Source: Flavobacteriaceae bacterium UBA3159 (lineage in GTDB: Bacteria; Bacteroidota; Bacteroidia; Flavobacteriales; Flavobacteriaceae). Taken from it: a DNA stretch of 64,000 nt. The translations under genes and the position numbers were made by a program. This document shows positions 39,465 through 48,137 of the stretch, piece after piece. The notes beneath the pieces were generated by a model. That model was not told the DNA's origin and did no database searches. It was given only the letters and a program-made list of their open reading frames with translations. Numbering within the stretch: the first letter of the stretch is position 1; the number at the start of each line of letters is the position of its first letter. The stretch covers positions 30,674 to 94,673 of the forward strand of contig DEYL01000010.1 of assembly GCA_002364535.1 (NCBI GenBank), written 5' to 3'.

Positions 39465-40934
39465 ATGCAAGAATTAAATAACTATTTTCAGAACAACAAC
39501 CGTCGTCATTTTCTAAAAAACTTGGGCTTTGGTATCGGTGGTTTGGCATTGGGCAGTTTGATGGATCCACTGAGTAGGAGTTCCTCCGGTGGAGCTGGCC
39601 CGCAGTTGCAGGCAGGCCCTTTGCCTTTACCTCATTTTGCACCCAAGGCCAAAAGGGTGGTCTATCTTTTTCAAAGTGGAGGCCCTTCACAATTGGACTT
39701 GTTTGATTACAAACCTTATTTGAATAAATACCGGGGAATGGATTTACCCGATTCCATTAGAAAAGGGCAAAGATTGACCGGAATGACCTCAGGTCAAGAC
39801 AAATTTCCCGTTACTGGAAGCCTTTTTAACTTTAAACAATACGGGGAATCCCGAGCCTGGGTAAGTGATTTGATGCCGCATGTATCAAAGGTAGTGGACG
39901 AGTTGTGTTTTGTAAAATCGATGCATACCGAAGCGATCAACCATGACCCGGCGATTACGTTTTTTCAGACCGGTTCCCAATTGCCTGGCCGCCCCAGCAT
40001 AGGTTCTTGGATGAGTTATGGATTGGGGAGCCTTAATGATAACCTACCCTCCTTTATCGTTTTATTGTCCACTGGAAACGGAAAACCACAACCACAACCC
40101 TTGTATTCACGATTGTGGGGCAATGGTTTTTTGAGTTCCCTGCATCAGGGTGTACAATTCAGATCCGGCAAAGATCCGGTTTTGTATCTTCAAAATCCTG
40201 AGGGTGTTTCCCGAGCCGAAAGAAGGAAGATGTTGGATCATTTGGCTTCGTTAAACGAGGCACAAGAAAAGACTTTTGGAGATCCCGAAATCAACAGTCG
40301 CATTTCGAATTACGAGATGGCCTATAGAATGCAGACCTCAGTCCCGGATGTAATGGACATCAGCGATGAACCAGATCATATTTTGCGGATGTATGGCAAA
40401 AACTCTTATCAACCCGGTACCTACGCCGCCAATTGTCTGTTGGCCCGCCGCTTGATCGAAAAGGATGTACGTTTTGTACAATTGTATCATACGGGCTGGG
40501 ATCAACACGACAACCTTCCTGCTCAGATCAAGCGACAGGCAGAGGATGTAGATCAAGGAACAGCGGCTTTGATTATGGATCTCAAACAGAGAGGTCTTTT
40601 GGAGGACACTCTGGTGATTTGGGGTGGAGAATTTGGCCGAACCAACTACTGTCAGGGGAGATTGACCGATACTGACTATGGAAGAGATCACCACCCACGA
40701 TCCTTCACCATTTTTATGGCGGGAGGTGGTATCAAACCCGGATTCACTTACGGAGAAACCGATGATTTTGGATACAATATCGTAAAAGACCCCATGCATG
40801 TCCATGACCTGCAAGCCACCCTAATGCATCAGTTTGGGGTTGATCATGAAAAAATGATTTTTAAAACCCAGGGTAGGAGGTTTAGACTTACCGATGTTTC
40901 GGGTGAAGTAAAAAGAGACATTTTATCAAGTTGA
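39465..40934 (+). CDS. DUF1501 domain protein with twin-arginine signal
   Basis: 489 aa. The N-terminus carries NNRRHFLKNLGFGIGGLALG, a twin-arginine export signal (RR at 13-14), so it is likely folded with cofactor before export. The body is DUF1501, an alkaline phosphatase/sulfatase-like fold: FQSGGPSQLDLFD near the start, HTEAINHDP, and a metal-site-like WGGEFGRTNYCQ and DHHPRSFT. No biochemical function is established. It lies 3 bp after the DUF1549/DUF1553 gene and 4 bp before the next. Confidence 0.9.
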   Translation: MQELNNYFQNNNRRHFLKNLGFGIGGLALGSLMDPLSRSSSGGAGPQLQAGPLPLPHFAPKAKRVVYLFQSGGPSQLDLFDYKPYLNKYRGMDLPDSIRKGQRLTGMTSGQDKFPVTGSLFNFKQYGESRAWVSDLMPHVSKVVDELCFVKSMHTEAINHDPAITFFQTGSQLPGRPSIGSWMSYGLGSLNDNLPSFIVLLSTGNGKPQPQPLYSRLWGNGFLSSLHQGVQFRSGKDPVLYLQNPEGVSRAERRKMLDHLASLNEAQEKTFGDPEINSRISNYEMAYRMQTSVPDVMDISDEPDHILRMYGKNSYQPGTYAANCLLARRLIEKDVRFVQLYHTGWDQHDNLPAQIKRQAEDVDQGTAALIMDLKQRGLLEDTLVIWGGEFGRTNYCQGRLTDTDYGRDHHPRSFTIFMAGGGIKPGFTYGETDDFGYNIVKDPMHVHDLQATLMHQFGVDHEKMIFKTQGRRFRLTDVSGEVKRDILSS

Positions 40935-40938
40935 TTTG

Positions 40939-43035
40939 ATGGATTATACCTTAGAAATTTTAAAATACGTCGGTAAATTTCATCCTTTGGTACTGCACTT
41001 GCCCATAGGATCTTTGTTGATGACATTTTTGTTGTTAGTCATTTCAAGGTTTCAAAAAGCAAGACTTGAAAAGGCCATTCGGATAGGGGTTGATTTTTCT
41101 TTTGCTGGAGCATTGACAGCCAGTCTGATGGGCTATTTACTTTCTTTGGACGAGGCTTATGATTTTAATAGTCTGAAATTCCATTTTTGGGCGGGTATCA
41201 TCACTTTAATTCTAAGCTTTAGCTTGTGTGTTTTGCATCGAATGAAGGACAAGGAAAATCTTTTCTTGGGTTCGTATCTTTTGACATTGGTCGCATTAAC
41301 GGTTGCGGGACACAAAGGGGGGCAGATCACCCATGGTGAGGATTACCTCTCCACCGCCGAGTTATTTGAAAAGCCAAAGTTGATCGTACAAAAGGACAGT
41401 ATTGATTATTATAAGGAGGTAGTCCATGTGATTTTTGAGGACAAATGCATCAGTTGTCACAATGCTAACAAAAGCAAAAGCGAACTTCGATTGGATCGTT
41501 ATGACCTGATGTTAAAAGGCGGAGAGCGAGGAAGTATGTTCGATGCCCAAAACCCAAACCAAGGTCGATTGGTGCAATACATCAGCTTGCCCAAGGAGGA
41601 TGAATTGCATATGCCTCCAAAAAATAAGTCCCAACTGACTGAAAAGGAAAAATGGCTACTGAATCATTGGGCTACATCCGGTTCCTATTTGAATGAAGGA
41701 AAGGTTAGCTTAGTGAAAAATGAAGATTTAAAATCCAATGTAATGTCCTTTTTGGGAGCTGATCAGCAAGTGAAAGCTGCCGGGAGAAATGACTTGGTGA
41801 AGCTGTTGGCCAAGGGATTTAGAATCAAACCCAATGCCTTACACGATAATTTACTAAGGATCAAGTACATGAAATCCCAATTGATGGGAGAGCATCTGAA
41901 AACTTTGCTTAAGGTTAAAAACCAACTCGTCGAATTGGATGTCAGCAATACCAATTTTAACGATGAAATGGCCAGTATTTTGGAGGATTTTCCCCGTCTT
42001 AAAGTTTTGCGAATGGATCAAACCCAAATCAGTGATGATGCACTGAATTTCCTTAAAAACAGAGCATTAGAGGTGTTGAATTTGTGCAATACTAAGGTAA
42101 CCCATCAAGGGGTACAAAACTTACTTAAAGTGAATCCTCCAAAAACGGTTTATGCCTGGAACACTGCTATTGACAGAGATCAACAAAAACAATTGGCTTC
42201 AATTCCTCCTTCATTGATCCATTTTGGTTCTTCTGATTTATTTTCGGAAAAGTTGAGCCTCAGTCCCCCGGAGATCCACAATCCGAATGTCATTTTTAAA
42301 GATAGTATTAGTATCGTGTTTGAGGAACCTCAGGTTAAAAATATCAACATCCATTATACTTTGGATGGAAGTGAGCCTGACGAAAATGCTCCTTTATATA
42401 ATGTTCCTTTTCGTTTGACCAACTCTAAAACGCTAAAAGCAAAATCCATAAAAAAGGGCTGGTCTGATAGCGAACTGTTTGAACAAATGATTTTTAAAAA
42501 CAGTAACCATATTATTGAACATAAAGTAAATAATGACTTGGACAAGAGTTTTTCCATCAGTCATCATGTCAACTTTACTTTTAAAGACAATCAGGGGGTA
42601 CTTTTCGATGGAAAAAAAGGGGAAAGAGTGTATAGAGGAACCAGTATTGAAGATGCCAAAACATGGCTGGGTGTAGTGGAAGAGGATTTGGAGATTGAGG
42701 TTAAACTCAAAGATGTCGAAAAAATCAAGCATGTCACTTTGAGCATGTTGGAAAACCTAGATATGAGTACGATTTACCCAAAAAAAATTGAAGTTTACGG
42801 CAGATCCTCTGATGGGAAATATCAATTACTTCAATCTTTGTCAGTTCCAGTACAGCACGAGCCGGATGAACGGATATCCTATTTTAAAGACTTTACCTTG
42901 TCTGTTGATTTAAGGGGATACGAAGAGGTGAAAATTCGAGCATTGAACCATATAACTTTTCCCAATGCTCCAGTCTATAAAAAATGGAATAAAAGAAAGT
43001 CTTGGCTTTTTGCAGATGAATTGATTTTTTGGTAA
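40939..43035 (+). CDS. Membrane cytochrome c / leucine-rich-repeat / discoidin-like multidomain protein
   Basis: 698 aa. Four transmembrane helices (about 1-125) of DUF2231 type, with HPLVLHLPIG at the start. A periplasmic cytochrome domain follows with CISCH (170-174) and distal Met in LHMPPKN. Short leucine-rich repeats (about 310-400; LVELDVSNTNFNDEMASIL, LKVLRMDQTQISDDAL) come next. Then there is a chitobiase/hexosaminidase C-terminal-like segment (HYTLDGSEPDENAPLY) and a beta-rich, discoidin-like end. The last domains could bind carbohydrate. The ATG at 40939 is preferred over a TTG one codon earlier. It follows the DUF1501 gene by 4 bp. Confidence 0.85.
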   Translation: MDYTLEILKYVGKFHPLVLHLPIGSLLMTFLLLVISRFQKARLEKAIRIGVDFSFAGALTASLMGYLLSLDEAYDFNSLKFHFWAGIITLILSFSLCVLHRMKDKENLFLGSYLLTLVALTVAGHKGGQITHGEDYLSTAELFEKPKLIVQKDSIDYYKEVVHVIFEDKCISCHNANKSKSELRLDRYDLMLKGGERGSMFDAQNPNQGRLVQYISLPKEDELHMPPKNKSQLTEKEKWLLNHWATSGSYLNEGKVSLVKNEDLKSNVMSFLGADQQVKAAGRNDLVKLLAKGFRIKPNALHDNLLRIKYMKSQLMGEHLKTLLKVKNQLVELDVSNTNFNDEMASILEDFPRLKVLRMDQTQISDDALNFLKNRALEVLNLCNTKVTHQGVQNLLKVNPPKTVYAWNTAIDRDQQKQLASIPPSLIHFGSSDLFSEKLSLSPPEIHNPNVIFKDSISIVFEEPQVKNINIHYTLDGSEPDENAPLYNVPFRLTNSKTLKAKSIKKGWSDSELFEQMIFKNSNHIIEHKVNNDLDKSFSISHHVNFTFKDNQGVLFDGKKGERVYRGTSIEDAKTWLGVVEEDLEIEVKLKDVEKIKHVTLSMLENLDMSTIYPKKIEVYGRSSDGKYQLLQSLSVPVQHEPDERISYFKDFTLSVDLRGYEEVKIRALNHITFPNAPVYKKWNKRKSWLFADELIFW

Positions 43036-43077
43036 TTCTAGAATCTCCAATCAAATTGGGTTTACACGAAAAAACAG

Positions 43078-45348
43078 ATGAATAGATCAATACAAACATT
43101 CATGGACTACGGCATCCAAGTGTTGCTTATCTGTGTGGTTTTTGGTAGCCTTAATGCACAGGAAACTGAGATCAACACCATTAAGTCAAGGATCTACCAG
43201 AGTATCATTGAAGACCATTTGAATGCTCCTTCAAACGCTACAATAGAAGATTTCGACGAAAATATCAATCAGATCAGCTCTGATTTTGATGGTGAAAAAT
43301 GGTCCTTTATTCAATACAGTGATGTTTCAAGAGAAGGGTTTGATAACAGAATTCACCTCAATAATCTTGTTAAAATGGCTATTGCTTACAAAAGCAATGC
43401 CTCAAAATATTTTAAAGACAAATCCCTATTCCAAAAGATCGTTAATGGATTGCACTTTTGGTGTAAAAATGATTTTGTAGGAGAGAATTGGTGGAACAAT
43501 CAGATTGGTACCCCAACGAACTTGATAGAACTGATGTTGGTCATCGGAGAGCAACTCCCTGAGGTGTTGATTGTAAAATCGCAAGAGATCATCAATCGAG
43601 CTGATATAAACAAGGGGGGCTCACGACCCGGTGGTGATCGAATCAAAGTATCTTCTATCGCTGCCAAAAACCAACTTTTTTTGAATGATCAAGCCCAATT
43701 TGAATTGATCATCAACATTATAGAAAATGAAATTAAGTTTGTGAATTGGATCGGTAATGATTTTGGTTATACCTATTCAAAATCCAATACCGGTGGATTT
43801 AACGAGTTTTTAAAAGCCAATGGCAGGGGATTGCAATACGATTACAGTTTTCACCACAGAACCGATGGAGTGAATAATACCCTCTCCTATGGTCTTGGGT
43901 GGGCCAATGCTTTTGTGGAATGGGCCTATTATGTAAGAAATACCGATTATGCTTTTTCGTCAGAAAAAACAAAGATTTTGGTAGACTATTACTTGGACGG
44001 TGTTTGTAAGACTTCCGTTTATGGGGTAAAACCCGATTTCGCTGCCAAGAACAGAAGTATTTCAAGGATTGGAAGTACTAAAGCCTTTGATAATGAGATT
44101 CCCGAAAAGATCGTAGCACTGACCGACTACCGATCAGACGAATTGAAAGAAATTATAAAATTGAGATCGAAGCCTACCAATGTAAGACCGATTTCACATG
44201 CTACTTTTTACTGGAATAGCGAGCATTTTACCTTTCAAAGACCCAACTTTTATTCTTCGGTGAGGATGTATTCCTCCCGAAACATGAACATGGAGAGTCC
44301 CTACAATAGTGAGGGATTATTAAATCACCACAGAGGAGACGGTGCCAATCATATTTATACCCGTGGCGTTGAGTATGAAGATATTTCACCTGTTTTGGAC
44401 TATCAAAAAATTCCAGGAACGACGGTTGTACAAAAAGATCAATTGCCCTATCATAGTGAAATTAAAAAATTGGGTTTGACTGATTTTGTAGGTGCTGTAA
44501 CCGATGGACGCTATGGGGCTGTAGGTTTTGACTTTAAAAGCATTCATGATCCACTGGTGGCAAGAAAATCTTGGTTTTTCTTCGACGAGCAATACGTTTG
44601 TTTAGGTTCGGGAATTTCATCAAAATCAAAAAATCAGGTCAATACCACCATTAATCAATGTTGGTTGAATGGGGAAGTAAATATTTCTTCTCAAGGTAAA
44701 AGTCGAAAACTCGACCAAGGTTCGCAAGTGCTTAAGAATGTCAAGTGGATCCATCATGACAATGTAGCTTATTTTCTCCCTGCTCAAGGAGATATAGCTT
44801 TGCAAAATGATACTGCAGAAGGCTCGTGGTGGCGCATCAACAGGCAGATTGATTCTCCCAAAGATCAAATCAGAAAAGAGGTTTTTAAATTGTGGATCAA
44901 CCATGGTGTTTCCCCCAACAATGAATCTTATGAATATATTGTCAGACCCAATACCCGCCTTGATAAATTAGAAAAAGGAAAAGTTATCAACCCTATTGAT
45001 ATTATTTCCAATACTCCCCATTTGCAGGCTGTTCAAAACAAGGAGCTCAATCTCATTCAGGCGGTTTTTTATCGTGCCGGACAGTTGGAGGCGGGTAATG
45101 AATTGATAATTGAAGTTTCCGCCCCCTGCATTTTAATGGTACAGTTGAATCAAAACGATCAGATTGATCAAATTACCGTCAGTGATCCCAACAGGGAATT
45201 GTCTATGTTGGCTCTAAACATATCTAAAGAATTTGAAGTAACAACTCAAAATTATAGATCTAAATGGCTTGCAGATCAGGGGGTGTCTGAAATCATGGTT
45301 CGTTTGCCTAAAGACGAGTATTTGGGCAAATCTATTCTGATTCGTTAA
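43078..45348 (+). CDS. Polysaccharide lyase family 8 (hyaluronate/chondroitin AC lyase-like)
   Basis: 756 aa. Signal peptide ends near LNAQ (about 28). An alpha-toroid domain carries the PL8 catalytic set: Asn in ENWWNNQIGTP (about 141), His260 and Tyr271 in YSFHHRTDGVNNTLSYG, and Arg in AKNRSISRIG. The beta-sandwich domains follow, with YNSEGLLNHHRGDGANH. PL8 enzymes cut uronic-acid polysaccharides (hyaluronan, chondroitin, xanthan) by beta-elimination; the substrate here is not decided. It is the last gene of the island, 42 bp after the cytochrome/LRR gene. No SusC/SusD pair is nearby. Confidence 0.93.
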   Translation: MNRSIQTFMDYGIQVLLICVVFGSLNAQETEINTIKSRIYQSIIEDHLNAPSNATIEDFDENINQISSDFDGEKWSFIQYSDVSREGFDNRIHLNNLVKMAIAYKSNASKYFKDKSLFQKIVNGLHFWCKNDFVGENWWNNQIGTPTNLIELMLVIGEQLPEVLIVKSQEIINRADINKGGSRPGGDRIKVSSIAAKNQLFLNDQAQFELIINIIENEIKFVNWIGNDFGYTYSKSNTGGFNEFLKANGRGLQYDYSFHHRTDGVNNTLSYGLGWANAFVEWAYYVRNTDYAFSSEKTKILVDYYLDGVCKTSVYGVKPDFAAKNRSISRIGSTKAFDNEIPEKIVALTDYRSDELKEIIKLRSKPTNVRPISHATFYWNSEHFTFQRPNFYSSVRMYSSRNMNMESPYNSEGLLNHHRGDGANHIYTRGVEYEDISPVLDYQKIPGTTVVQKDQLPYHSEIKKLGLTDFVGAVTDGRYGAVGFDFKSIHDPLVARKSWFFFDEQYVCLGSGISSKSKNQVNTTINQCWLNGEVNISSQGKSRKLDQGSQVLKNVKWIHHDNVAYFLPAQGDIALQNDTAEGSWWRINRQIDSPKDQIRKEVFKLWINHGVSPNNESYEYIVRPNTRLDKLEKGKVINPIDIISNTPHLQAVQNKELNLIQAVFYRAGQLEAGNELIIEVSAPCILMVQLNQNDQIDQITVSDPNRELSMLALNISKEFEVTTQNYRSKWLADQGVSEIMVRLPKDEYLGKSILIR

Positions 45349-45354
45349 TGAGTC

Positions 45355-45450
45355 TTGTTCCAAATACAAATACTGAACATTGTTGACGTGGTTCAGGTCG
45401 TCCAGATGTTCTTTTGCGACTTTATGTTTATGGATAAAACGATTACTCAT
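45355..45450 (-). pseudogene. 5' fragment of an acyl-CoA thioesterase gene, cut off at the island edge
   Basis: The minus-strand frame starts MSNRFIHKHKVAKEHLDDLN and continues HVNNVQYLYLEQ. This is the N-terminus of a hotdog-fold thioesterase of the YbgC/4HBT type, with the LDDLNHVNNV..YL motif intact. After 32 codons the similarity ends, about 7 bp from the stop of the lyase gene; the frame then runs on as noise. The start overlaps the upstream cyclotransferase stop as ATGA, showing it was the second gene of an operon. The C-terminal ~100 residues are missing. Confidence 0.78.
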
Positions 45451-46469
45451 TCTTTAGGCAGGATTTTAACTTCAAATAATTTACTCCAATTTTTTCCTGT
45501 AATAAAAAAAGTTTTTCTTTTAGGGTGGTAGGCTATACCATTGAGTACATCCAAATTGGTAACTTGTTCGACTTTACTTTTTAATCCTGAAAAATCAATG
45601 ACCCCCTCCACCGCACCACTTTGTGGATCGATAATGACGCCTACTTCTTTTTTATACTGGTAGGTGTTGGCATAAATTTTTCCGTCCACCCATTCCAATT
45701 CATTGATTTTTTTGAGTGCGTTTTTATAGGTCATCACTTGGATTTTTCCATTTTCTTTTTGGGTCTGAGGATCCAAAATCCAAATTTGATGTGTTCCATC
45801 GGACTTGTAAAGCCTTTGGCCGTCATTACAAAGCCCCCAGCCTTCTTTACTTTCTTTATAGGCAAAAGAGCGCTCCATTTTGAGTTGATCGGGGTGGTAT
45901 TGAAAACCCATATCACCTTGCCATGTCAATTGATAGAGCTTGTCGTTTAATATGGAAATGCCTTCCCCAAAATAAACCTTATCCAAAGCAATCTTTTTGA
46001 AGACCTCTCCGGTTTTGAAATTTACTTTTCTCAAACTTGATTTACCCCTAATCCCCGTGCTTTCGAAGAGTGTATCACGGTAAAACTCGAGCCCTTGGGT
46101 GTATGCGGTTTTGTCGTGGGGGTATTCATTAAGAATGGTATAGGTGTAAAGTTTTGGTTTTGAGGGAGAAACAATGGTTACCTTTTCTTTGTACACTAAT
46201 TTTTTTCCGGAAAGGTATACTGAGGCTTTTAGACCGTAAATCCCCAATGACTTGTTATTCAAAGGTTCAACATCACTGATTTTTATACCATCCAGATGGT
46301 AAACTACCGAATCAATGGGATGATTTTTTTTATTAACAATGTTAAATTTCAGCGTATCATCGGGTTTGAATTTTTTACTTTTTTCAACAACACTCAGTCT
46401 AAAATCTTTTGTTATATCAGTATTACACTTTAGCAAAAGCAGTGAAAGTAGTAAAATCCAAATTTTCAT
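45447..46469 (-). CDS. Glutaminyl-peptide cyclotransferase (plant/bacterial beta-propeller type), lipoprotein
   Basis: 340 aa. Lipoprotein signal (LLLLKC, Cys about 15), then a linker with Ig-like segments and a C-terminal QC domain (about 105-340) with YTQGLEFYRDTLFESTG, FGEGISIL and LTWQ. These convert N-terminal Gln to pyroglutamate on exported proteins. The stop overlaps the start of the truncated thioesterase by 4 bp (ATGA). Confidence 0.9.
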   Translation of the reverse strand: MKIWILLLSLLLLKCNTDITKDFRLSVVEKSKKFKPDDTLKFNIVNKKNHPIDSVVYHLDGIKISDVEPLNNKSLGIYGLKASVYLSGKKLVYKEKVTIVSPSKPKLYTYTILNEYPHDKTAYTQGLEFYRDTLFESTGIRGKSSLRKVNFKTGEVFKKIALDKVYFGEGISILNDKLYQLTWQGDMGFQYHPDQLKMERSFAYKESKEGWGLCNDGQRLYKSDGTHQIWILDPQTQKENGKIQVMTYKNALKKINELEWVDGKIYANTYQYKKEVGVIIDPQSGAVEGVIDFSGLKSKVEQVTNLDVLNGIAYHPKRKTFFITGKNWSKLFEVKILPKE

Positions 46470-46514
46470 TTCTTGAGGATATATATTGTTTCTAAAATTA
46501 AGAATTTAAAATAA

Positions 46515-46544
46515 TTGTCAAACGCTCCAAACCTATTATATTTG
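46515..46544 (+). promoter_or_regulatory. Bacteroidota promoter for the SRP RNA
   Basis: TTG (46515-46517), a 19-nt spacer and TATATTTG (46537-46544), a near-perfect consensus. The RNA would start about 5 nt downstream, at the base of its terminal helix. Confidence 0.75.
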
Positions 46545-46548
46545 CTTA

Positions 46549-46650
46549 GGGCAAGTCCTGCACAACCAGCTCCTGCCGAATCCCCCCAGGGCGGGAACGC
46601 AGCAAGGGTAGGCGGTCGTAGCGGTGTGATGTAGATAGCTTGCCCTTTTT
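46549..46650 (+). ncRNA. ffs: Signal recognition particle RNA (4.5S type)
   Basis: About 100 nt. Terminal helix GGGCAAG (46549-46555) pairs with CTTGCCC (46639-46645), followed by a T-rich run that can serve as terminator. The apical hairpin GCG-GGAA-CGC (46591-46600), flanked by CAGG and AGCA, is the conserved Ffh-binding tip with its GGAA tetraloop and symmetric loop. It is preceded by a strong promoter and sits just before the SDR gene. Confidence 0.92.
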
Positions 46651-46658
46651 TATTTTTC

Positions 46659-47465
46659 ATGACTAAAGTAATTTTAATTACGGGCGCCTCTTCCGGCCTT
46701 GGCAAAGCCACTGCATCTTATTTATCGGGGTATAATTTTCGTGTTTTCGGAACTTCTAGAGCTCCCAAAAAATATAAGTCTGATGCTGGTTTTGAGTTGT
46801 TGCCTTTTGATTTGAACCAACTCGAAACCGCCCAGTCATTAGTAGATCTTGTGATGGAAAAAGCAGGACGTATTGATGTATTGATCAATAATGCCGGAGC
46901 GGGAATATTAGGACCTGTTGAAGAGACAGAAATGAGCGCAATCCAGTCTAATTTTACGACCAATTTATTCGGTCCATTGGCCTTGGTTCAAAAAGTGTTG
47001 CCCGTAATGCGTGAACAAAAAACAGGTTTGGTCATCAATATCACCTCCATAGGGGGGTATATGGGACTGCCATACAGAGGTATTTACTCTGCTTCCAAAG
47101 GTGCATTGGGTATTCTTTCCGAAGCAGTTAGAATAGAGGTCAAACGCTTTGGAGTTGATGTGGTGACCCTGGCACCCGGAGATTACGCTACCGATATAGC
47201 CGCACGACGTTTTTATTCCCCACTAAAAAAAGAGTCTCCCTATCATGATGTGTATAAATTCTCACTCGACACCATAGACGAGCACGTTGACCAAGGGAGC
47301 GATCCCAATGATTTTGCCCGAATGGTACACAAAATTATCATTTGTAAAAAAAGAAATGTCCATTATAGCTCAGGTTCATTTCTTCAAAAATTATCGCTAT
47401 TACTCAAAAGGATTTTACCCGATACTGTTTTTGAAAAAATGATTATAAATCACTATAAAGTTTAA
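46659..47465 (+). CDS. Short-chain dehydrogenase/reductase
   Basis: 268 aa. Classical SDR: cofactor loop TGASSGLGKAT, NNAGAGILG, catalytic Ser in NITSIGG, and the YSASK Tyr/Lys pair, followed by a basic C-terminal segment that may touch membranes. The substrate is unknown. The fold and C-terminus resemble keto-sphinganine or retinol-type reductases, so a lipid ketone is possible, but there is no linkage to the capnine genes at 14-16 kb. It starts 8 bp after the SRP RNA terminator run and is followed by transaldolase after 16 bp. Confidence 0.88.
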   Translation: MTKVILITGASSGLGKATASYLSGYNFRVFGTSRAPKKYKSDAGFELLPFDLNQLETAQSLVDLVMEKAGRIDVLINNAGAGILGPVEETEMSAIQSNFTTNLFGPLALVQKVLPVMREQKTGLVINITSIGGYMGLPYRGIYSASKGALGILSEAVRIEVKRFGVDVVTLAPGDYATDIAARRFYSPLKKESPYHDVYKFSLDTIDEHVDQGSDPNDFARMVHKIIICKKRNVHYSSGSFLQKLSLLLKRILPDTVFEKMIINHYKV

Positions 47466-47481
47466 CCTTAATCAATTATAA

Positions 47482-48135
47482 ATGAAATTTTTTATTGACA
47501 CTGCCAATTTAGACCAAATCAAAGAGGCTCAAGACTTTGGCGTTTTGGATGGCGTTACCACGAATCCTTCCCTTATGGCCAAAGAGGGTATTACAGGAGC
47601 GGATAATATCCTCAAGCATTATGTGGCCATTTGTGAAGCTGTAGAGGGTGATGTGTCTGCCGAGGTCATTGCTCTAGATTTTGAAGGTATGGTCAAAGAG
47701 GGAGAGCAACTGGCTGCCTTACACCATCAAATCGTTGTAAAAATTCCCATGATCAAAGATGGAATTAAAGCTTTAAAATACTTTTCAGACCGCAATATTA
47801 AAACCAATTGTACACTTATATTTTCGGCAGGACAAGCTCTTTTGGCGGCCAAAGCCGGAGCAACCTATGTTTCTCCATTTATTGGACGATTGGATGATGT
47901 ATCAACTGATGGAATTTTTCTGATCAGTGAGATCAGAGAGATTTATGATAACTATGCCTTTGAAACAGAAATATTGGCAGCCTCAGTTCGTCACACCATG
48001 CACATCATTAATTGCGCCAAAATAGGGGCAGATGTAATGACTGCGCCGCTCGATGCCATTACCGGACTGTTGAAACATCCCCTTACAGATATTGGATTAA
48101 AAAAGTTTTTGGAGGATTACAAAAAAGGGAATTGA
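47482..48135 (+). CDS. Transaldolase (TalA/fructose-6-phosphate aldolase subfamily)
   Basis: 217 aa, the short form. MKFFIDTANLDQIKEAQDFGVLDGVTTNPSL is the subfamily signature (residues 1-30, quoted in part here), with the Schiff-base lysine in VVKIPMIKDG and the NCTLIFSAGQALLAAKAGA strand. It would exchange three-carbon units in the pentose phosphate pathway or cleave fructose-6-phosphate. The gene complements the split transketolase elsewhere in the window. Confidence 0.92.
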   Translation: MKFFIDTANLDQIKEAQDFGVLDGVTTNPSLMAKEGITGADNILKHYVAICEAVEGDVSAEVIALDFEGMVKEGEQLAALHHQIVVKIPMIKDGIKALKYFSDRNIKTNCTLIFSAGQALLAAKAGATYVSPFIGRLDDVSTDGIFLISEIREIYDNYAFETEILAASVRHTMHIINCAKIGADVMTAPLDAITGLLKHPLTDIGLKKFLEDYKKGN

Positions 48136-48137
48136 CT

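Noticed and set aside
46466..46711. 81-codon minus-strand frame
   Set aside because: It overlies the SRP RNA and SDR start on the opposite strand; no homology seen.
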